Shown here one piece after another: positions 15,859-25,220 of a stretch of 64,000 nucleotides of DNA. The DNA is from UBA2093 sp044340485 (GTDB lineage: Bacteria; Actinomycetota; Acidimicrobiia; Acidimicrobiales; Ilumatobacteraceae), in the NCBI GenBank assembly GCA_044340485.1, contig JBIITN010000002.1:1-64000 (forward strand), written 5' to 3'. The notes beneath the pieces were generated by a model, which searched no databases, had not been told where the DNA came from, and saw only the letters and a program-made list of their open reading frames with translations. Numbering within the stretch: position 1 is the stretch's first letter; each line of letters opens with the position of its first letter. Position numbers and translations under genes: made by a program.

Positions 15859-18123
15859 ATGGGCAACTACGAGGATTTTCAGGGCGTCATTGGAGACACG
15901 GTTTCCGAGTCAACTCCGCACTGGCCTGAGCCTCGGCACCCACGTCGTGATGCTCCAAATGTGGTGATCATCCTCATCGACGATCTCGGGTTTTCGCACT
16001 TCAATTGTTTTGGCTCCACACTCAACACGCCCCACATCGATGCACTAGCTGACAGTGGTTTGCGATACACCAACTACCACGTCACCCCTTTGTGTAGCCC
16101 CACACGTGCAGCATTACTCACCGGACGAAACGCACACGAAGTAGGTATGCGTTCGGTCTCTAACTTCAACACTGGTTTTCCCAACATGCGTGGATGTGTG
16201 TCGCACCATGCAGGAACAGTTGCCGAGGTCTTACGTGAAGAGGGTTATGCAACGTTTGCACTTGGCAAGTGGCACCTCACTCAAATGGAAAACGCATCAG
16301 CAGCTGGCCCATTTGATCAATGGCCGCTTGGTCGCGGATTTGATCGCTTCTACGGTTTTTTAGATGGCGAGACAGATCAGTTTCATCCGGAGTTGGTGTA
16401 CGACAATCATCACATTCCACTTCCAAAGTCCGTGGAAGACGGATATCACCTCAGCGAAGATCTCGTCGATCAAGGCTTGCTGTTCATTCGTGACCTTGCA
16501 TCAATTCGTCCCGACAAACCTTTCTTCACATATCTTGCGTTTGGCGCAACACATGCACCGCATCAAGCACCACAGTCATATCTCGATAAACACCGTGGGC
16601 GATACGACACGGGATGGGACGTTGCTCGCGACGAATGGTTTGCTCGTCAAAAAGCGATGAGAATCATTCCCCCTGACACTCAACTTGCGCCACGTAACCC
16701 CGGTGTAGACGCGTGGGACTCTCTGCCCGATAATCAACGTCGACTTGCTATTCGTTTGCAGGAAGCTTTTGCTGCATTTCTCGAACACACAGATGCACAG
16801 ATTGGTCGCTTCATCGCAGAACTAGAGCGTTTAGGCAAACTTGATAACACAATCATTTTCTTGCAGTCAGACAATGGCGCCAGTCAAGAAGGCGGACCAT
16901 TTGGTGTGATGCACGAAATGAAGTTCTTCAACCTCATTATTGAATCGCCAGATGAAGCAGTGAAACGGATCGATGACATTGGTGGACCACACAGTCATGC
17001 CAACTATCCGTGGGGTTGGGCACAAGCAGGCAACACACCCTTTAAGTGGTACAAACAAAACACGCACGAAGGTGGTGTGCACGTACCACTTATTGTTCAT
17101 TGGCCAAAAGGCATCACAGATACTGGCGCGTTACGACATCAATTTCATGTCGTGAATGACATCGTTCCCACTATTTATGACATTGTCGGAGTCGAACCCC
17201 CAGCGACTCTGAAGGGTTACGAACAAATGCCCATCACCGGCACGTCGTTGGCATACAGCTTTAACGACAGTGATGTGGCAAGTCGTAAGACGATCCAGTA
17301 TTTCGAGAACATGGGACACCGCGCGATATACGCAGACGGCTGGAAAGCAGTAACGCGACATGACACTGGAGTGGCGTATGACGATGATGTGTGGGAGTTA
17401 TATAACCTTCGCAACGATCGCTCTGAATGCAACGACCTTGCCCTAAAGGAGCCCGACAAACTGAACGAAATGATTGCCTTGTGGTGGGATGAAGCTCGTC
17501 AATACAACGTGCTGCCTCTTGATGATCGTGGAGTGACGTTGTTTGGTATTCGCCCCGGTGATCATGGTCCGCATCGTCTGGATCGCAATTACTCTTACTT
17601 TCCTCCGATCACTCGCATTCCCACTGCCGCGAGTGCGCCTATCGGAGGACGCTCATGGGATTTTGTTGCCCACATTGTTCGACCAGCAGGAAGCGATGGA
17701 GTGCTGTATGCGACAGGCACGGAAAACTCAGGGCTCAGCATCTTCATTCAGAATGATCTGCTCGTATTTGACTACAACTACTTCGGCGAACATTGGGTTG
17801 CGGAATCGACACGCCCTGTGCCAGAAGGACTGTGCACAGTAGGTGTGCAGTTTCGTCGTGCCAAGCGCGATGCCACAGTCACACTCCTTATTAATGGTGA
17901 ACCAAGCGGTGATCGCCATTTACCTCGCTTCATGAGGATGATGTCGAGTGTGGGTGCAAGCGTTGGATTCGACGATGGATCACCAGTGAGTGATCGATAC
18001 ACGGGGCCTTTCCCCTTCTGCGGACTTATCAAGCGAATTGATATTCGCATCGTGTCCCAAGATAAAACGAGCGAGCAAGAGGCCAACGACGCAACTGGAA
18101 GAAGCATCCAAGCTCGCCAATAG
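15859..18123 (+). CDS. arylsulfatase (type I sulfatase, formylglycine-dependent)
   Basis: 754 aa. Opens with NVVIILIDDLGFSHFNCFGS (metal Asp41/Asp42) and the formylglycine signature LCSPTRAALLTGR with Cys79, which must be oxidised by a formylglycine-generating enzyme. FALGKWHL, FTYLAFGATHAPH, and IIFLQSDNGASQEGG continue the alkaline-phosphatase fold. A C-terminal ~200-residue beta-sandwich follows (from about 570), as in long arylsulfatases of the AtsA/PAS type. It has no signal peptide, so it is probably cytosolic. Hydrolyses sulfate esters, releasing sulfate. The ATG has GAGGGG just upstream. Divergent from, and probably co-regulated with, the dehalogenase operon. Confidence 0.92.
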   Translation: MGNYEDFQGVIGDTVSESTPHWPEPRHPRRDAPNVVIILIDDLGFSHFNCFGSTLNTPHIDALADSGLRYTNYHVTPLCSPTRAALLTGRNAHEVGMRSVSNFNTGFPNMRGCVSHHAGTVAEVLREEGYATFALGKWHLTQMENASAAGPFDQWPLGRGFDRFYGFLDGETDQFHPELVYDNHHIPLPKSVEDGYHLSEDLVDQGLLFIRDLASIRPDKPFFTYLAFGATHAPHQAPQSYLDKHRGRYDTGWDVARDEWFARQKAMRIIPPDTQLAPRNPGVDAWDSLPDNQRRLAIRLQEAFAAFLEHTDAQIGRFIAELERLGKLDNTIIFLQSDNGASQEGGPFGVMHEMKFFNLIIESPDEAVKRIDDIGGPHSHANYPWGWAQAGNTPFKWYKQNTHEGGVHVPLIVHWPKGITDTGALRHQFHVVNDIVPTIYDIVGVEPPATLKGYEQMPITGTSLAYSFNDSDVASRKTIQYFENMGHRAIYADGWKAVTRHDTGVAYDDDVWELYNLRNDRSECNDLALKEPDKLNEMIALWWDEARQYNVLPLDDRGVTLFGIRPGDHGPHRLDRNYSYFPPITRIPTAASAPIGGRSWDFVAHIVRPAGSDGVLYATGTENSGLSIFIQNDLLVFDYNYFGEHWVAESTRPVPEGLCTVGVQFRRAKRDATVTLLINGEPSGDRHLPRFMRMMSSVGASVGFDDGSPVSDRYTGPFPFCGLIKRIDIRIVSQDKTSEQEANDATGRSIQARQ

Positions 18124-18126
18124 CCA

Positions 18127-18151
18127 CATAAGCCCTCGAAACAGGCTTATG
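18127..18151. other. hairpin between sulfatase and recC, abutting the recC ribosome-binding site
   Basis: CATAAGCC and GGCTTATG form a perfect 8-bp stem with a 9-nt loop, starting 4 nt after the sulfatase stop. No U-tract follows. The last G of the stem is the first base of GGGAG (18151-18155), the ribosome-binding site placed 9 nt before the recC ATG. It may end sulfatase transcription or modulate recC translation. Confidence 0.5.
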
Positions 18152-18164
18152 GGAGAATGCTCGA

Positions 18165-21100
18165 ATGCGTTTGCATACCTGCGCCGATCTTGAACCACTA
18201 GTTGACCAACTTGCCGACCGTCTACGCACTCCCCTTGCAGACCCCATGGCGCAGGAAATCATCATTGTTCCAGTTGCCGACATGGCTAGTTATCTCAAAC
18301 GAGAACTTGGCCGTCGTCTTGGTGACTGGGGAAAAAACAACGGCATTGTTGCAAACGTCAACTTCATGTACCCACGTGAATTAATTAACGCAACACCTCA
18401 CATGCCAGCTGGTGTGAGTAAATCTCCTTGGGATGCAACACGTTTGTCGTGGGCCATCATGTCGCTCCTAAGCGACAATTCAGATTTTGCTCTTCCAAAA
18501 TCTTTTGCATCGGCACCTCTTTCTAGTGCAAGACGCGCTGCAGAGCTTTTCGACCGTTACGCCTCGCATCGTCCGGAAATGTTGAAGGGCTGGGCCGACA
18601 ACCATAAATACGATGTAGCAACAAGTGGAACACAAGACTGGCAAGTACACGTATTCAACGCGTTGCACAATCATTTAGTCAACACACCACAGTCGCAACG
18701 AAGTGTCGTAGACATTGACACCTTCGCTTCATCTATTGATCGAGAACTATTGCCACAACGAATCTCAGTGTTTGGTGTCCAAGCGCTAAGTCGCGCGGCG
18801 TTAGATGTCGTACGTGTACTCGATGGCATTATTGATGTTGCCGTCTATTACATGTATGCGCCAGGGAGTAAGTTGCCCACCGCAGTGTCGGTGGGAACAT
18901 CTCGCAATGAATACGCTCAAACCGCCATTGAACATCCTCTGTATTCACGCTGGTCTGCACAAGTCCTAGAAGCCCGTGCGTTGTTTGACTCCGTCATCAC
19001 TGCCAATGATCTTGTTGTGGCTCCAGCATTAGCCCGTAACGATTCTCTTTTGCATCAATTCCAAACGGGCATCATGCATGATGAACACACTGCTCAATCA
19101 TTCAATGAAGATCAACTTTTCGAAATCTTAAGAAATGGTGATGGCTCAATTCAGATTCATGCGTGTTACGGATTGCATCGTCAAGTAGAGGCATTGCGTG
19201 ATGCGCTCCTGCATGCTTTAAATGAAGACACCTCTCTTCGTTTACGCGACATTCTCGTTGTGTGCAGTGACGTGGCCGCGGCCGCACCAGTTCTGAACTC
19301 CATTCTTGATCCCGACACAACGGTGGGCAACAATGTGCCGCGCCTTCCAATCAATGTGATGCGTGGAGCGGTCACCCGGCCCGATGAAGTGACGCAAGCG
19401 TTTCTTGAGGTATTGCAACTTGTAACCGGACGTTGTTCAGCAAGTCAATTGCTTGATGTCGCGTCCCTTAATCCAGTGCGCCGTGCCTTCTCTCTCGACG
19501 ACAACGCACTCGAACTTCTCGAACGCTGGACAGAGCACCTTGGTGTGCAATTTGGGTTAAACACCGAACATCGCGAAAAGTGGAACATCACCCACAGCAT
19601 CACCAACGGAACATGGCAAGTTGCCCTCAAACGTTTAATGATGGGCATCGCAGTGCCCGCAGAGCGCGACATTATTGGCCCGGCAGATGTGGTCCCATTT
19701 GATGCCATTGGTACCAGCGAACTGCTGATTGCCGGAACGCTGGCCGAGTTCCTCACGCGAGTCGAATCTCTCCACGATGCCCTCTACAAAAATGGCAAAG
19801 AGATCCCTCTGTCACTCACTGCGTGGAACAACGTTTTGTTGTCGATAATTACCAATTTCCTAGATGTAGTTCCGAGCGCAGCCGATTCACTAACTCGTTT
19901 ACGTCGATCGATTCGCCAGATGTACGCCGATGCATCAACAGAGGTCGACGTAGACAATGCGTGTTTCTCACTTCGCGATTTATCGCTAGTAACTAATGAT
20001 TACATCACAAACAGCGTGTCTGATTTCTGGAGTCAGTTCGAGTCCATCACAGTCACCGATTTTGGTGGCATGAACAACATCCCGTTCAAGGTCATTGCAT
20101 TTGTTGGTGCCGACGAGGCTGCGTTTGCAGGAAGCCGCGCAGATGGAGATGACGTCTTGTCAAATGATCCACGCGTGGGAGAACCCCAGTACTCATTGAG
20201 CGGTCGTGAAAGTCTGATGAACCTATTGATGTCGGCGCGTAACAAGGTCATTATCACCTGTACTGGTGCCGACGTGCGCAATAACAAAGAGACGCCACTT
20301 GCGGTTCCCGTGCAAGAGCTCATCGAACATGTTGCCTCTGTCATTTCTACGTATGGCACAGTCGGACACCACCGTGTGTTAACACAGCATGGCCGTCATA
20401 ACTTCGACACACGCACCCTTCAACCCAGACACGTACGTGATGATGTGTCATTTACATTTGATGACAACTCGCGCATTGTGTGGGAAGCCCTGAACTCAAC
20501 AACTGAAGCTGTCAATCAATCTACAGATGACGCAGCCGGTGTTCCGCTTTCAACTGAGGCACCCCACATTCGTGACATTCAACAACTTCTCAAAATTATG
20601 TCAAACCCGATTTCTTACTATTACAAAGAAGTTCTCAACGTTGACATTCCTGAAGGGCCAAAAAAAGAAGAAGAATTCACCAAGGAAGAAAACTTTATGG
20701 GTGATGGCGTTCTGTCATTAAGTCTGTCGAATCTTGCGTATTCGTCTGAGGGTCGGCGTCTTTTGCAATTGATCACAAATTTCGATGGCGAACACAACAC
20801 GGGTTGGTTTGATGACGTCATTAATGAATGGCGCCACGTTCGACCGCTCACTGGTTTACTGCCACCTGGTCGTATCGGAGATCTTGTCAGCCAAGAGATT
20901 GGTGAAGAGATTCGCAAGATGATTGCATCACTACCACTGGAACTACAGGGCTTACAAGGTGACGACATTGATTGCCAAGTCACCATGGGAGACGAGTCAA
21001 CAACCCTGCGTATCTCCGATGTAGTCATGTTTGATGACACAGCGCAATTCGCTCGGGCCCGTTTTAAGAGATTCACTGACTCACATTTGCTTGAATTGTG

Positions 21101-21638
21101 GGTCGAATTAGCGGTGCTCACACTCCATCGAGAAGGGCAGCCTGTCATTGCATATCTCACCACTCGCAATACAAAGTCCTCCGAATCACACCCAGTGTGT
21201 TACAAAGCAAAAATCATTGGGGAATCTGACAGTGAGCGCCTTCACAACGCCACCACCGCGCTATCAGTAGTGAACGCACTCGCCACTCTCGCCACGCAGA
21301 TGCCAGTGGATTTCTTTCCGAAGGCATCACATCTCGCAGCTACAAAACCGGGCGACAAACTGGATGCGGCATTAGCAAGCGACATGAAATACGACGCTGA
21401 GCTTGCGTGGTATGTGGGTGATCAAAGCATCTCTGATCTTCGGAAAAAGAGGCCTACTTCCGAAGAGATTGAGGTCCTGCAACTATCGCGCTCTTCAGAC
21501 ACCACCACTCTTTCGCGTATTGACATGTATGCCACATACGTATGGAATGCGTTTTACGCCACATGTGCCCTCGAGATGCCCACAGGTGTAGGCAAGGCAG
21601 CAAAAGGCACGTCAGCACCAAAAGGCGATGAGAAATGA
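18165..21638 (+). CDS. recC: exodeoxyribonuclease V gamma subunit RecC
   Basis: 1157 aa, the usual RecC size, first of recC-recB-recD. RecC is the inactive helicase/nuclease-fold subunit that scans for Chi and splits the strands. The start MRLHTCADLEPLVDQLADRL is typical. RDILVVCSDVAAAAPVL and LPINVMRGAVTRPDEVTQAF are RecC-like helicase-fold remnants, and the later segment SRADGDDVLSNDPRVGEPQY matches the RecC family block that follows the VAFVG strand. No Walker A is present, as expected. ATG at 18165 has GGGAG upstream. Its end overlaps recB by 4 bp (ATGA). Confidence 0.93.
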   Translation: MRLHTCADLEPLVDQLADRLRTPLADPMAQEIIIVPVADMASYLKRELGRRLGDWGKNNGIVANVNFMYPRELINATPHMPAGVSKSPWDATRLSWAIMSLLSDNSDFALPKSFASAPLSSARRAAELFDRYASHRPEMLKGWADNHKYDVATSGTQDWQVHVFNALHNHLVNTPQSQRSVVDIDTFASSIDRELLPQRISVFGVQALSRAALDVVRVLDGIIDVAVYYMYAPGSKLPTAVSVGTSRNEYAQTAIEHPLYSRWSAQVLEARALFDSVITANDLVVAPALARNDSLLHQFQTGIMHDEHTAQSFNEDQLFEILRNGDGSIQIHACYGLHRQVEALRDALLHALNEDTSLRLRDILVVCSDVAAAAPVLNSILDPDTTVGNNVPRLPINVMRGAVTRPDEVTQAFLEVLQLVTGRCSASQLLDVASLNPVRRAFSLDDNALELLERWTEHLGVQFGLNTEHREKWNITHSITNGTWQVALKRLMMGIAVPAERDIIGPADVVPFDAIGTSELLIAGTLAEFLTRVESLHDALYKNGKEIPLSLTAWNNVLLSIITNFLDVVPSAADSLTRLRRSIRQMYADASTEVDVDNACFSLRDLSLVTNDYITNSVSDFWSQFESITVTDFGGMNNIPFKVIAFVGADEAAFAGSRADGDDVLSNDPRVGEPQYSLSGRESLMNLLMSARNKVIITCTGADVRNNKETPLAVPVQELIEHVASVISTYGTVGHHRVLTQHGRHNFDTRTLQPRHVRDDVSFTFDDNSRIVWEALNSTTEAVNQSTDDAAGVPLSTEAPHIRDIQQLLKIMSNPISYYYKEVLNVDIPEGPKKEEEFTKEENFMGDGVLSLSLSNLAYSSEGRRLLQLITNFDGEHNTGWFDDVINEWRHVRPLTGLLPPGRIGDLVSQEIGEEIRKMIASLPLELQGLQGDDIDCQVTMGDESTTLRISDVVMFDDTAQFARARFKRFTDSHLLELWVELAVLTLHREGQPVIAYLTTRNTKSSESHPVCYKAKIIGESDSERLHNATTALSVVNALATLATQMPVDFFPKASHLAATKPGDKLDAALASDMKYDAELAWYVGDQSISDLRKKRPTSEEIEVLQLSRSSDTTTLSRIDMYATYVWNAFYATCALEMPTGVGKAAKGTSAPKGDEK

Positions 21639-24600
21639 GCAAACCACACATTTTGGAATTCGACATCTCTGCTAATCAGCCTTTTTCGTTGAATCAACAC
21701 GTATCAATTCAAGCCAGTGCTGGAACCGGTAAAACGTACTCGCTTACCACAGTGGTGGCTCGCTTGGTTGCAGAGCAAGGTTTACGAGCCGATCAATTGT
21801 TGTTGATGACGTTCACCAACGAAGCCACCGCGGAATTGAAGCAATCAACACGCACACGCTGTATCGAGGCTCTTCAAGCACTGCGTGGAGTTATTTCTGC
21901 TCCATCTTGGACCGAGCACATGCAATCATCAGATGTAGTCAAGGAAGCATCAATTCGTCATCTTGAGCAATTCTTGTCTCGTTACGATGAGGTCACCATC
22001 AGCACCATTCACGGTTTCTGTCAAACGGTGATGAGACAAGCCGGACTCAGTGGTCTCGTGCCAACCGAGTTTGAAGTAGTTACCTCCATCGACGACATCA
22101 TCGACCAAACCATCACAGACGTGTTGGCCGAACAACTTGCTAACGATCCCTTGTACTTATGGAGCCCTGCCGGAAAAGATGCCTCTGGCGCAACCAGCAT
22201 TAAGAGGATTACTTCCGCTCTCAGTCATGTGCGCAAGGCCGTGACCACTGTGTTAAATAACGAGGGTGCTATCACCCTGCCTGCCAAAATCGGGTCACCG
22301 TTGCAAATTGGCACCCCCGAATCGGGCGACACGACAGCGAACACATACGCCCAAAAGATTGCAGACACTGTTCGCTTAATTGTGCAAGAAATCAAAGATC
22401 GCTGTATCACTTCTGGCATTGTCACCTACAACGACATGATCAATTTGGTCGCTACCGCGCTCACGTCGTCATCCAGTGACAGCACAACGTTGGCCACACA
22501 ATTAGCACGCCAATATCCAGTCATTATGATCGACGAGTTCCAAGACACCGACGTGATGCAATGGGCAATCTTTCAACGTATTTTTGAAGTCAGTAACGGC
22601 GAAACATCTCTGGTGACAGTTGGCGACCCCAAGCAGGCCATCTACCGATTCCGTGGCGCGGACGTCAACGTGTATCTCTCAGCTGTCGATCACTCCACCG
22701 AAAGATACGAACTTCCCACCAATTATCGAAGCGACAAACCGCTCCTCGATGCTCTCCATGTTCTCATGGAAAAGGAATACTTCGATAACAACCGACAGGT
22801 TCCCTTCATGGAAGTGCGTCCCGATCCCAATCGCGAGTTCTCTGCCTTGCGCGTGAACAAGCGCGACACAGGTTCACCCAATTCAGCACATGAGGCTCCA
22901 CTCGAGATCCGTTACTTACCCAATGACATTCCGATCAAGCTCAGCGCCGATCAGAAAAACGACCTCGTCACCACAGATCTTGTAGATCGAATTATCACGA
23001 TGCTCGAATGCGACAACATCGTCGAAAAATCTGGAGATACAGAAACCGTCCGCCCAGTTGCCACTTCTGACATTGCAGTGTTGGTTCGCGGACATCGACA
23101 TGGTGCTGCGGTACACCACAAATTGACTGCTGCTGGCATTTCTGCTGTTCGCTTGCGAGCTGGTTCTGTTTTCGATACCGAGGCATCACGCCAAATGAAG
23201 ATGCTTCTGCGCGCCCTCGCACATCCAAGTCGTGCTCAGTTCGTGCGCGCGTACGCCCTGTCGTGGTTTGGTGGGATGACCGAAGATGGTCTACAAAGCT
23301 CCGACATCAATGATCTCATTGACCTGCAACGCGAATGTGCTGAATTTGCCGATCATCTTCATCGCAACGGCTTTACCGCGTTGTATCTCGCCTACCGCAA
23401 CAACAGCTCATTCCTCTCTCGTATTCTCTCGCTTGATGATGGCTTACGTCATCTCACCGACCTCGACCACATTGTCGATGTTCTCGCTAGCCGTCCTCAA
23501 TTTGCGTCCTCTGTTGGCCCTCTCGAGTGTCTCGAAGTTCTCACCGATCTCATTGAAGGTGCCGAAGAAGAATCGGACGAACAGGTGCGACGCATTGAAA
23601 CCGATCAAAAAGCCGTGCGCATCATGACAATCCATGCGAGTAAGGGATTGCAGTTCCCCATTGTTTTCTTACCAACACTGTTCTATCCGGCAAAGAGAGA
23701 GCAAAGTCATCCGGTGATGTTTCCTGCATCACTTTCCACAAGCGCACACGATGAACGAGTGATTGATCTTCCATCAGCATTCGGTGTCAGCGACAGTAAA
23801 GATAAGAAGATCTATCCGCGCGACTGGGTGTACGTAGCTTCTGATACCGACGGTGTGACCGAAGATGCTATTGCCTCGTGGGATAAGCGGAAGCAAGCAA
23901 CTCAAGACGACATCGATGCGGATAACCGCAGGTTGTTTTATGTTGCAATGACTCGTGCGCAACACAAGATTGTTGGTTACTGGTATCCCGGTCAAACGAC
24001 ACCTATTGATCCATTCAGTAACGCAATGGCTCGTGCACTTGAATTATCGAAACCTCCAACCACGTCTCTCGCGCTCGCAACAGCATTCGAAGAGTTGGCA
24101 GCACGATCAGACGACAATCTCATAGGTATCGAGTTGACGACTGAACCACGAGAGTTACCGAAGTTGCGTGTTACGGATGACTCTGATGATGACGCTAACG
24201 AAAACAATGAAGGTGATGGCACTATTTCGGCCGCCACATTTGTTCGTCCATCATCAGATGTCTTGACATTCGGATTTGGTCGTTGGTCGTACTCCTCTAT
24301 TACCCGACGCCTAAAAGCCGGTTCTCTCAGTACAAAACGCCAGGCGGAACAAGAAGCCACATCTGGTGTCGGCGACGAATCAGACGTTGAGACCACAACC
24401 ACGGTTGCCCCCACTCCGTTTGCATGGAACGGACTCCCTGCCGGATCTGGGTTTGGCGATGCAGTACACAGCGTGTTTGATCACATTGATCCTGCGGCTG
24501 CCAACTTGCGTGAACATGTGCTTGAGCACGTCACATCAACGTTTGCATCGTGGGGCCCAGATCTTGATCGTGATGCACTCACGGATGCACTGGTTGCAAA

Positions 24601-25219
24601 CATCCACGTCACACTTGATCGTGATTTCGCTGGAAAAAGTCTCGCTGACCTTGGTCAACGTCATCGATTATCGGAAATGAAGTTCGATTTCCCACTTCCT
24701 GCTGATGATGGAGTGAAACTCTCTCAGTTAGTTGACATCATCGTCAATGATCCCAATATCTCAAATGTCGCTCGCACATACTTTGAGAAATTGCATGGTT
24801 CAGCGGGTGCACAGACCCAAATTGCCGGGTTCATGAATGGCTCTATTGACGCTGTATTTCGCATTCAAGATGGCGCCGATCGATTTATCGTGTGCGACTA
24901 CAAGAGCAACCGCCTTCATTACGACACAGATACAGATCCAGTTGCTCGCTATAACAACGCTTCGATGGAAGCGAAAATGCTCGAAGACGGATACTTTTTC
25001 CAAGCACTTATCTATTCACTAGCGTTGCATCGTTATCTCAAACAACGCGTAGCAAACTACGACTTCGACACCCATTTTGGTGGTGTTGCCTATCTGTTCC
25101 TTCGCGGTCTCGATGGATCCGTCGATGACACAGGCGCGCTTCGTGGGTATTACCGCTGGATGCCAAGCAAACAAACAGTGCTACAACTCGACGACATCTT
25201 CACCGAGGAACTGATCTGA
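21635..25219 (+). CDS. recB: exodeoxyribonuclease V beta subunit RecB (helicase-nuclease)
   Basis: 1194 aa. 3'-5' SF1A helicase with Walker A ASAGTGKT (27-34), LLLMTFTNEATAELK, DEFQDTD (motif II), GDPKQAIYRFRGADV (motif III), RIMTIHASKGLQFPIVFLPT (motif V) and RRLFYVAMTRAQHKI (motif VI). The C-terminal PD-(D/E)XK nuclease is visible as GSIDAVFRI followed by VCDYKSNR with the catalytic Asp and Lys. A Ser/Asp/Glu-rich linker separates the two. Complete and apparently active. Translation is coupled to recC by an ATGA overlap and to recD across 1 nt. Confidence 0.96.
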   Translation: MSKPHILEFDISANQPFSLNQHVSIQASAGTGKTYSLTTVVARLVAEQGLRADQLLLMTFTNEATAELKQSTRTRCIEALQALRGVISAPSWTEHMQSSDVVKEASIRHLEQFLSRYDEVTISTIHGFCQTVMRQAGLSGLVPTEFEVVTSIDDIIDQTITDVLAEQLANDPLYLWSPAGKDASGATSIKRITSALSHVRKAVTTVLNNEGAITLPAKIGSPLQIGTPESGDTTANTYAQKIADTVRLIVQEIKDRCITSGIVTYNDMINLVATALTSSSSDSTTLATQLARQYPVIMIDEFQDTDVMQWAIFQRIFEVSNGETSLVTVGDPKQAIYRFRGADVNVYLSAVDHSTERYELPTNYRSDKPLLDALHVLMEKEYFDNNRQVPFMEVRPDPNREFSALRVNKRDTGSPNSAHEAPLEIRYLPNDIPIKLSADQKNDLVTTDLVDRIITMLECDNIVEKSGDTETVRPVATSDIAVLVRGHRHGAAVHHKLTAAGISAVRLRAGSVFDTEASRQMKMLLRALAHPSRAQFVRAYALSWFGGMTEDGLQSSDINDLIDLQRECAEFADHLHRNGFTALYLAYRNNSSFLSRILSLDDGLRHLTDLDHIVDVLASRPQFASSVGPLECLEVLTDLIEGAEEESDEQVRRIETDQKAVRIMTIHASKGLQFPIVFLPTLFYPAKREQSHPVMFPASLSTSAHDERVIDLPSAFGVSDSKDKKIYPRDWVYVASDTDGVTEDAIASWDKRKQATQDDIDADNRRLFYVAMTRAQHKIVGYWYPGQTTPIDPFSNAMARALELSKPPTTSLALATAFEELAARSDDNLIGIELTTEPRELPKLRVTDDSDDDANENNEGDGTISAATFVRPSSDVLTFGFGRWSYSSITRRLKAGSLSTKRQAEQEATSGVGDESDVETTTTVAPTPFAWNGLPAGSGFGDAVHSVFDHIDPAAANLREHVLEHVTSTFASWGPDLDRDALTDALVANIHVTLDRDFAGKSLADLGQRHRLSEMKFDFPLPADDGVKLSQLVDIIVNDPNISNVARTYFEKLHGSAGAQTQIAGFMNGSIDAVFRIQDGADRFIVCDYKSNRLHYDTDTDPVARYNNASMEAKMLEDGYFFQALIYSLALHRYLKQRVANYDFDTHFGGVAYLFLRGLDGSVDDTGALRGYYRWMPSKQTVLQLDDIFTEELI

Positions 25220-25220
25220 C

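Noticed and set aside
15780..15866. 29-residue extension of the DUF1330-like protein
   Set aside because: It runs across the palindrome and into the sulfatase start. ATG 15779 has a ribosome-binding site.
20621..21169. 182-aa open frame on the - strand
   Set aside because: Antisense to recC, which is intact; low-complexity Ser/Arg/Pro content.
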